This document shows, piece by piece, positions 14,925 through 19,969 of a DNA stretch of 19,969 bases. A program made the translations under genes and the position numbers. The notes beneath the pieces are model-generated. The model saw only the letters and a list, made by a program, of their open reading frames with translations. It searched no databases and was not told the origin of the DNA. The stretch's first letter is position 1; the number at the start of each line of letters is the position of its first letter. The stretch is from Acetobacteraceae bacterium (GTDB taxonomy: Bacteria; Pseudomonadota; Alphaproteobacteria; Acetobacterales; Acetobacteraceae). Location of the stretch: contig CANJSR010000026.1 of the NCBI GenBank assembly GCA_947476855.1, positions 1-19,969 on the forward strand, in the 5' to 3' direction.

Positions 14925-15800
14925 ATGAGCGACCCAGCAGAATATACACCGCCGAAGGTCTGGACCTGGAACAAGGCCAGTGGCGGCCGCTTCGCGAACA
15001 TCAACCGCCCGATCGCCGGCCCGACGCATGACAAGGAATTGCCCGTCGGAAAGCATCCGATGCAATTGTATTCTCTGGGCACGCCGAACGGGCAAAAAGT
15101 CACCATCATGCTCGAGGAGTTGCTGGCTCTGGGTCACGCCGGCGCGGAATACGACGCCTGGCTGATCAAGATCGGCGACGGCGACCAGTTCGGCAGCGGC
15201 TTCGTGGCGATCAACCCGAACTCCAAGATTCCCGCCTTGCTGGATCGCAGCGGGTCGACGCCAATTCGGGTGTTCGAGTCGGGCGCGATCCTGATGCACC
15301 TGGCCGAGAAGTTCGGGGCATTCCTGCCCACCGACCCAGCCCCGCGTGCGGAATGCCTGTCCTGGCTGTTCTGGCAGATGGGCAGCGCTCCGTATCTGGG
15401 CGGCGGGTTCGGGCACTTCTATGCCTATGCGCCCACCAAGATCGAGTACGCGATCGATCGGTTCGCGATGGAGACGAAGCGCCAGCTCGACGTGCTGGAC
15501 CGGCGTCTGGCCGAAAGCCGGTTCCTGGGCGGTGACGACTATACGATCGCCGATATGGCGGTTTGGCCGTGGTATGGCGGGCTGGCGAAGGGATTGCTGT
15601 ACGGTTCGGCGGAGTTCCTGTCCGTGCAGGAATACAAGAACGTCCAGCGTTGGGCCGATGAGGTCGCGAAGCGCCCGGGCGTGAAGCGTGGCCGCATCGT
15701 CAATCGCTTGCAGGGCGACCCGGCGGCGCAGTTGCATGAACGTCACGACGCGAGCGATTTCGACCTGCGCACGCAGGACAAGCTCCAGGCCGGAACCTGA
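14925..15800 (+). CDS. yghU: Glutathione transferase / GSH-dependent disulfide-bond oxidoreductase YghU
   Basis: The 291-residue protein closely matches E. coli YghU as I remember it. Shared features include the N-terminal KVWTWNKASGGRFANINRP, the thioredoxin-like domain with LYSLGTPNGQKVTIMLEELL (48-67), NPNSKIPAL (98-106) and ESGAIL (118-123), the GGGFGHFYAYAP helix turn, and the C-terminal LHERHDASDF. YghU is a nu-class glutathione transferase that binds two glutathiones and reduces disulfides and peroxides in the cytoplasm. ATG at 14925 is preceded by GGAGG; a GTG 18 bases upstream overlaps that site and is rejected. It is divergent from the VOC gene (129 bases) and convergent with the PAS protein gene, sharing a hairpin that includes its own stop codon. 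Confidence 0.95.
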   Translation: MSDPAEYTPPKVWTWNKASGGRFANINRPIAGPTHDKELPVGKHPMQLYSLGTPNGQKVTIMLEELLALGHAGAEYDAWLIKIGDGDQFGSGFVAINPNSKIPALLDRSGSTPIRVFESGAILMHLAEKFGAFLPTDPAPRAECLSWLFWQMGSAPYLGGGFGHFYAYAPTKIEYAIDRFAMETKRQLDVLDRRLAESRFLGGDDYTIADMAVWPWYGGLAKGLLYGSAEFLSVQEYKNVQRWADEVAKRPGVKRGRIVNRLQGDPAAQLHERHDASDFDLRTQDKLQAGT

Positions 15801-15849
15801 TCACTCCACGAACCGCCAGTCCCGTTCGGCTGGCGGTTCGCCGTGATCA
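15798..15849. terminator. Nested bidirectional terminator hairpin including both stop codons
   Basis: The inner stem is a perfect 11-bp CGAACCGCCAG/CTGGCGGTTCG (15809-15819, 15830-15840) with a 10-base loop. An outer 7-bp stem TGATCAC/GTGATCA (15798-15804, 15843-15849) contains the TGA of yghU on one side and the TGA of the minus-strand PAS protein gene on the other. There is no U-tract. The position between convergent genes supports a shared terminator. Confidence 0.7.
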
Positions 15850-16479
15850 GACGTTCGGCGTAACAACCTGGTCGGCGCATTCCTGGCAGATGGTTTCCAC
15901 CAGAGTGGTATCCGCGTCGCCGCCCGCCTGCACGAACTCCGCCGCCGCGATCCATCGTGCCGAACGGCCTCCCTCCCGTGGTGGCCACAGGAGTCGCTGG
16001 CAGAACGAACACAACGGCACGGGTTGCTCCGCTTCCGCCGGTTGCTTGCGGACGGACTGCGTGTCGCGCGCAAACATGCGAATCGCGGGCCGAGCGACTT
16101 CGGACAGCATTTGGGATTGGTAGAGAACGGCGACGACGGCGGTATCCCCCGTGATCCCCGTGATCGACATCCGCATCAGGCGTTCGGCGATGGGCGAGTC
16201 ACATCGGTACTCGAAGATGGTTTCCGCGCGCCGCCCGCTTGCGACGGCGGCATGCAACTTGCGGTAGGCCCCGACAACGGCATCCCCTGCCAAGGCGGTA
16301 AAGATGGACGTGCCGATCACAGAGTCCGACGTCAGCCCCCGTGCGCCATTGTCGGCCGCGAAGCGCATCCAGCCCTGTTCGCCCACAGCCATGATGGTGC
16401 CTTTGGGGTCCGTCAGATAGACGACACCTTCCAACGCGTTGAATAACTGTCCCACTGTCATCTGAACGGGAAACGTCAT
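15847..16479 (-). CDS. PAS-domain protein with C-terminal four-cysteine (zinc-binding-like) module
   Basis: The 210-residue protein has an N-terminal PAS-like fold: LFNALEGVVYLTDPKGTIMA (12-31), the W/N region GWMRFAADNGA, and YRCDSP (91-96) leading into the last strands with MSITGI and VAVLYQSQ. A C-terminal module has C157-x2-C160 (CSFCQRLLWP) and C198-x2-C201 (ICQEC) about 38 residues apart with W176 between. That resembles the CxxC...W...CxxC tail found after PAS domains in some signalling proteins and probably binds zinc. There is no kinase, cyclase or DNA-binding output domain, so it may be a small sensor or adaptor acting on a partner. ATG at 16479 has a poor ribosome site. A 20-base dyad lies 64 bases upstream. 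Confidence 0.72.
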   Translation of the reverse strand: MTFPVQMTVGQLFNALEGVVYLTDPKGTIMAVGEQGWMRFAADNGARGLTSDSVIGTSIFTALAGDAVVGAYRKLHAAVASGRRAETIFEYRCDSPIAERLMRMSITGITGDTAVVAVLYQSQMLSEVARPAIRMFARDTQSVRKQPAEAEQPVPLCSFCQRLLWPPREGGRSARWIAAAEFVQAGGDADTTLVETICQECADQVVTPNV

Positions 16480-16542
16480 GCCCGCGGATTTTCCGCTGTA
16501 GTCCGTTCCAGATGATATCAGGGCACCCGCGGCGTGTTAAGA

Positions 16543-16562
16543 GGGATACTCTGCAATATCCC
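16543..16562. promoter_or_regulatory. 20-base inverted repeat upstream of the PAS gene
   Basis: GGGATA and TATCCC form a perfect dyad separated by 8 bases, 64 bases upstream of the PAS protein start codon. Spacing of about two helical turns for the whole site fits a dimeric regulator, but no regulator can be named and the match is short. Confidence 0.3.
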
Positions 16563-16742
16563 GCAACCATCAATAACGGACACTGCGGACAGCACCAACG
16601 GTCCGTATTTTTGTCGATTTTTCCGCTTTTCAGACAATTTACTGCCCATGAAACGGAGAGCGGGACGGTTTCGGGCCAAACGAGATCACGACCCATAACC
16701 GCGCTGATAATATGGTAACACCCGTGTAATGCCGAACGTCGC

Positions 16743-16766
16743 GCTTCCCGCCTCCAAGCGGGAAGC
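16743..16766 (-). terminator. Terminator-like hairpin after the SDR gene
   Basis: A perfect 9-bp stem GCTTCCCGC/GCGGGAAGC with a 6-base loop lies 24 bases downstream of the minus-strand SDR stop. No U-tract follows. It probably separates the SDR transcript from the PAS gene downstream. Confidence 0.6.
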
Positions 16767-16790
16767 ACTCCGCCAAAGAGCCTGCTGCCG

Positions 16791-17549
16791 CTATGAAATC
16801 GTGATCCCACTATCGACCGCATAGACATGGCCGGTAACCATCCGGGACTCCTCCGACGCGAGGAACACGGCCATGTTGGCGATGTCCTCCGGTTCGATCA
16901 GCCCGACCAGATGCGCGGCGGCCATCTTGGTGATGCGCGGCACCCCGGATTCAAGCCGCCCACGGACGCGATCCGTCATCGTCGCGGAGGGCGCGATGGC
17001 ATTGACGCGGACCTTCTGCGGCGCGAACTCGACCGCCATCGAACGGGTGATGGCGGCGATCCCGCCCTTGGCCGCCGTGTAGCAGTCACGGCCCGAGATA
17101 CCCATCAGCGCGACATTCGACGCCATGTTGATGACCGATCCGCCGCCCGAGGCGATGATCGCGGGGATTCCGAAGCGACAGCCCAGGAACGTGCCGAACA
17201 GGTCCAGGCGGATCGCGCGCCAGAATTCCTCCAGCGGCACATCGACCACCGTGCTGTCGACCGGCGTCGAGCCGCCCGCGTTGTTGTGCAGGACATGCAG
17301 GCCACCAAAATGGCGCACGGCCGTTTCAATTGCCGCCTTGACGCTGTCCTCCTGCGTGACATCCGTGGTGACGGCGATGCATGCGCCGCCCGCCTGCGTC
17401 ACGATATGAGCCGTCTGCTCACCCGAGGCCGCATTGATTTCCGCCACGACAACCTTCGCGCCCTGCGCCGCCATCGCACTCGCCGTCGCTCGGCCTATCC
17501 CCGTACCTGCGCCGGTGATCAGTGCGACCTTTCCTTCCAGACGTGCCAT
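16791..17549 (-). CDS. SDR family NAD(P)-dependent oxidoreductase
   Basis: The 252-residue protein is a complete classical short-chain dehydrogenase/reductase. It has TGAGTGIG (12-19), E37 at the end of the second strand (NAD(H) preference likely), NNAGG (89-93), catalytic S144 in NMASNVAL, and YTAAK with Y157 and K161. The C-terminus GHVYAVDSGITIS is the usual end of the family, similar to FabG-like and polyol or sterol dehydrogenases. ATG at 17549 is preceded by AAAGGGAG. It starts 58 bases after the stop of the kinase/binding-protein fusion on the same strand, with no hairpin between, so cotranscription is plausible. The substrate is unknown; it shares family but not close sequence with the SDR at 4916-5701. 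Confidence 0.93.
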   Translation of the reverse strand: MARLEGKVALITGAGTGIGRATASAMAAQGAKVVVAEINAASGEQTAHIVTQAGGACIAVTTDVTQEDSVKAAIETAVRHFGGLHVLHNNAGGSTPVDSTVVDVPLEEFWRAIRLDLFGTFLGCRFGIPAIIASGGGSVINMASNVALMGISGRDCYTAAKGGIAAITRSMAVEFAPQKVRVNAIAPSATMTDRVRGRLESGVPRITKMAAAHLVGLIEPEDIANMAVFLASEESRMVTGHVYAVDSGITIS

Positions 17550-17607
17550 CGTTTCGGCTCCCTTTCTATTGCTTCAGGCGGGAGCGTCCGGCCATGCCCG
17601 GGTGATG

Positions 17608-19969
17608 TCAACTTCGGCTGGTCCCCAGCGCCAAGGTGGCGCCGTCGGCCCGCGCCTGGTACGCCAACCCTCGCTTGGTCGCCCAGGTCGCCGTGCGGTA
17701 GCAGATCGGCACGATCGCCCGATCCGCCATCGCCAGCGCCGATGCCTGCTCCAGCAAGCCTCTCCGCGCATCGTCGTCCATCGTGCGCAGGGCGGCGACG
17801 ACCAGCGCATCGAAACGCGGATTCGAGTAACCGCCGCGATTGACCCCACCCAGCCCCTTGGCCGGATCGCGTGTCGCGAGCAGCATCCGCAGGCTGTAGG
17901 ACGTCTCACCCGTGACCGATCCCCAGCCCGACAGGCCCATACAGAACTCACCCTTCGCGGCGCGGGCGTAATAGTCCTTCCCGGCCATGACCTCCGCCTG
18001 ACACAGGATGCCCACCGCGTTCAGCATCAGGGCGATGGCGCGCGCGGCCGCCGGGCCGTTGAACGACCGGTCTCGGGAACCATGCAGCACGATCCGGAAG
18101 CCGTCTGGATAACCGGCCTCGGCCAGCAAGGCGCGGGCGGTCGCGGGATCATAGGGATCAGGGCGAGCCGCCGGGTTCACGCCGAACACGCCAGGTCCGG
18201 CCACATCCCCGACGGGTCGCGCCTGACCGGCCATGATCTGTTGGGCGATGAAGTCGCGATCAATCGCCATGGACATCGCCTGCCGCACCAGCGGATCCCG
18301 CAAGGGGTTCCGCGGCAGGGGGACGCCGGCATGATCCGTGATCCAGGGGGAGGTCTCCGACGCCTGATCGAGGAACAGGTACCAGACCCGGCTGGTGTCG
18401 CAGCTCGACAGGACCACGTCATCGCGGGACCGCAGTTCCAGCAATTGGTCGGGCGTGACGTTGTCGATCAGATCCACCTCTCCGGCCAGCAGGGCGCTGA
18501 TGCTGGCCAGGCCGTTCTCGTCGATCAGGCGAAACTCAGCTTCTCGCCAGGCTGGCGCGCCGGCCCAGTAGCCATCGAAGGCCTGGAACAGCAAGTTTCG
18601 CTCGGTTGGGCGGCCGGACAGGCGGAACGGACCCGTCCCGACGGTGGCATCCAGGCTATCGAACAAGGAAGCCGGAGCATCACGGAACCGGCGGGAGATG
18701 ATCGCGACAAAGGCCAGATCAATCGGCAGCAACGGGCTGGGGACCGCGGTTTCCAGCTCCAGGACGAATGGATCGGGCGCGCGCATGTCCACCACCGGCC
18801 CGAGGAACGCGCCATACGGACCGCCGGTCGCGCGCACCCGTTCAAACGTGGCCATCACGTCAGCCGCGTCGAAGGCCGACCCGTCATGAAACCGCACGTC
18901 CTGGCGCAGGAAGAAGCGCCAACCGCGGTCCCCCATCGTCTCCCATCGTTCCGCCAGGCCGGGTTTCACCTGGCAGGCCGCATCCATCGCCGTCAGCGCA
19001 TCGAAATGATGCATGGCGATCATCTGATTGGTGTTCCGCAATTGCAGATGCGGATCGAGCGATCCCAGATCCTCGGTATGCCCGATCACCAGCCGCTGTT
19101 CGTCGCGGACGCGGGGGATATGCGCGGTGCGGGTGCCGATCGAGCGGGGCAGCACGAAATCGAAGACCGATCCCTCCCCCTCCCGGCTGGTCACCGACAT
19201 GCGGCCGCCCAGCATCCGGGCATAGCGTTCGGAGATGTAGAGCCCCAGGCCGGTGCCGCCCGCCCGCGGCGCGTGGGCACCGCTGACCTGTGAAAATGCC
19301 TTGAACAGCACTTGCAGCTTGGCGGTCGGAATGCCGGTCCCGGTGTCCTCCACCGCGAACAGCAACCCGTCCGGATCGTCCGACACGCGCAGCACGATCC
19401 GACCGGCGCGGGTGAACTTCGCCGCGTTGCCAACTAGGTTCAGCAGGATCTGCTTCAGTTTCAGCCGGTCGCTGTACATGCTCCCCAGATCGCCGTCGGT
19501 ATCGAGCATGAACAGGACATCCGTGCCCTCGGTCAGGGCGATGCCCATGTCCTCGATCTCCAGCAGCAAGGGATCGAGTTCGAACGAGGTCGGTTCCGTC
19601 TCCACCTTCCCCGCGTCCGCCTTCGCCAGATCGAGCACGTCCGAGACGATATCACGCAGATGGGTTCCGGCCCGTTCCAGCGTCGCCAGCCGTTCCAGCA
19701 GGGAACTGTCGCCATCCTGTTCGGCACGGGCACGCAACAGGCTGATATTCGCGAAGATCACACTCAGCGGGTTGCGGATTTCGTGGCTCACGGTGGCCAG
19801 GAATTCGCGTTGAGAGAAGGCCTCTGCCTCGGCCGCGACACGCTTGGCGATCTCGGTTTCCCGCTCCTCGATCGCGGCGACCCCGCTGCGCCAGACATCG
19901 GCGAACAGCGCGCCGAACGGGTTGTCGAGCCGCCCGCCCCGTCCCTCGGTCGGCGAAAGCGGAACGATC
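17608..19969 (-). CDS. Histidine kinase fused to an SBP_bac_5 solute-binding domain (5' end outside window)
   Basis: One open frame runs from the right edge to TGA at 17608; 786 residues are visible. An alpha-helical, charged linker (EEREAEI-like, ending EAFSQREFLAT) leads into the HisKA H-box SHEIRNPL, with the phospho-accepting His codon at 19783-19785. The ATPase part has N-box LNLVGNAAKF (Asn codon 19426-19428), G1 DTGTGIP (from 19347), F-box LFKAFSQ and G2 GGTGLGL (19240-19260). From about 19095 the frame continues as a full-length SBP_bac_5 domain: RLVIGHTEDLGSLDPH, LRQDVRFHDGSAF, VGTGPFRL, VRQAMSMAIDRDF and ARALLAEAGYPDG, to the stop. No signal peptide, membrane helix or ribosome site separates the domains, so the binding domain should be cytoplasmic. 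No receiver domain is visible. An SDR gene follows. Confidence 0.88.
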   Translation of the reverse strand, partial: IVPLSPTEGRGGRLDNPFGALFADVWRSGVAAIEERETEIAKRVAAEAEAFSQREFLATVSHEIRNPLSVIFANISLLRARAEQDGDSSLLERLATLERAGTHLRDIVSDVLDLAKADAGKVETEPTSFELDPLLLEIEDMGIALTEGTDVLFMLDTDGDLGSMYSDRLKLKQILLNLVGNAAKFTRAGRIVLRVSDDPDGLLFAVEDTGTGIPTAKLQVLFKAFSQVSGAHAPRAGGTGLGLYISERYARMLGGRMSVTSREGEGSVFDFVLPRSIGTRTAHIPRVRDEQRLVIGHTEDLGSLDPHLQLRNTNQMIAMHHFDALTAMDAACQVKPGLAERWETMGDRGWRFFLRQDVRFHDGSAFDAADVMATFERVRATGGPYGAFLGPVVDMRAPDPFVLELETAVPSPLLPIDLAFVAIISRRFRDAPASLFDSLDATVGTGPFRLSGRPTERNLLFQAFDGYWAGAPAWREAEFRLIDENGLASISALLAGEVDLIDNVTPDQLLELRSRDDVVLSSCDTSRVWYLFLDQASETSPWITDHAGVPLPRNPLRDPLVRQAMSMAIDRDFIAQQIMAGQARPVGDVAGPGVFGVNPAARPDPYDPATARALLAEAGYPDGFRIVLHGSRDRSFNGPAAARAIALMLNAVGILCQAEVMAGKDYYARAAKGEFCMGLSGWGSVTGETSYSLRMLLATRDPAKGLGGVNRGGYSNPRFDALVVAALRTMDDDARRGLLEQASALAMADRAIVPICYRTATWATKRGLAYQARADGATLALGTSRS

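Larger units (their letters stand above)
16480..16790. other. 311-base intergenic region
   Basis: This stretch lies between two minus-strand genes and is noticeably richer in A and T than its surroundings, especially 16555-16650. A 68-codon plus-strand frame (16512-16718) has no recognisable domain or ribosome site and I do not call it. The region holds the terminator of the SDR gene (16743-16766), a 20-base dyad (16543-16562) that may be the operator or promoter region of the PAS gene, and a plus-oriented hairpin plus T-rich run (about 16586-16617) with no gene to terminate. Confidence 0.55.

Noticed and set aside
16512..16718. 68-codon plus-strand frame in the gap before the PAS gene
   Set aside because: It has no ribosome site, no hydrophobic segment and no family resemblance, and it covers the dyad and hairpin elements.
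19095..19143. Separate start for the binding-protein domain inside the kinase fusion
   Set aside because: The join has no ATG, no ribosome site and no signal peptide; the nearest GTG lies within the first strand of the binding domain. A single fused protein is the simpler reading.
17434..19293. 619-codon plus-strand open frame
   Set aside because: It is antisense to the kinase/binding-protein fusion and the SDR start, with no recognisable domain.

Overview
This is a high-GC chromosomal window. Its dense, short-spaced genes, Tat/Sec substrate-binding proteins, SDR enzymes, LTXXQ-type periplasmic protein and DUF883/YqjE-like cassette suggest an alphaproteobacterium, plausibly Rhodospirillales/Acetobacteraceae. 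That placement is inference from gene style, not a database match. I see no tRNA, rRNA, CRISPR array, insertion sequence or phage region, and the window reads as ordinary catabolic/accessory chromosome.

Layout. Bases 1-3127 (+) hold the end of an ABC-2 type permease, a GldG-family auxiliary protein and a DUF4340 protein, forming the tail of a GldF/GldG-type transporter operon. Bases 3147-5701 (-) carry an orphan peptide/nickel-type (SBP_bac_5) solute-binding protein and an SDR dehydrogenase, separated by a hairpin. After a 529-base non-coding divergent region, 6231-9258 (+) encodes a second orphan SBP_bac_5 protein followed 25 bases later by an amidase. Bases 9305-10609 (-) encode three small envelope proteins: a lipoprotein, a Spy/CpxP-like protein and a Gly/Tyr/Pro-rich exported protein. 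Facing away from them, 11025-11746 (+) is a DUF883 (YqjD-like) plus holin-family (YqjE-like) pair joined by a GTGA overlap. Bases 11843-14795 hold a luciferase-like monooxygenase (-), an internally duplicated NIPSNAP-like protein and an isochorismatase-fold protein (+), and a VOC protein (-). A YghU-type glutathione transferase (+, 14925-15800) converges on a PAS plus four-cysteine protein (-, 15847-16479), with a hairpin that includes both stop codons. The last part (-) is a second SDR and, running off the right edge, a large hybrid protein.

The most striking item is that right-edge gene (17608 to beyond 19969). It is one uninterrupted frame with a complete histidine kinase core (H-box, N, G1, F and G2 boxes) followed directly by a full-length SBP_bac_5 periplasmic-binding-protein domain. 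There is no signal peptide, membrane segment or credible start codon between the two. The binding domain is therefore predicted to be cytoplasmic and wired to the kinase output, reminiscent of the cytosolic SBP_bac_5 domain of the regulator SgrR but in a kinase context I do not recognise.

Together the genes suggest scavenging and breakdown of organic solutes: two exported binding proteins, an amidase, two SDRs, a flavin monooxygenase, a cysteine-less isochorismatase-fold protein, a VOC protein and a GST. An envelope-stress group lies in the middle and two sensory proteins on the right. Which substrates are used cannot be read from sequence alone.
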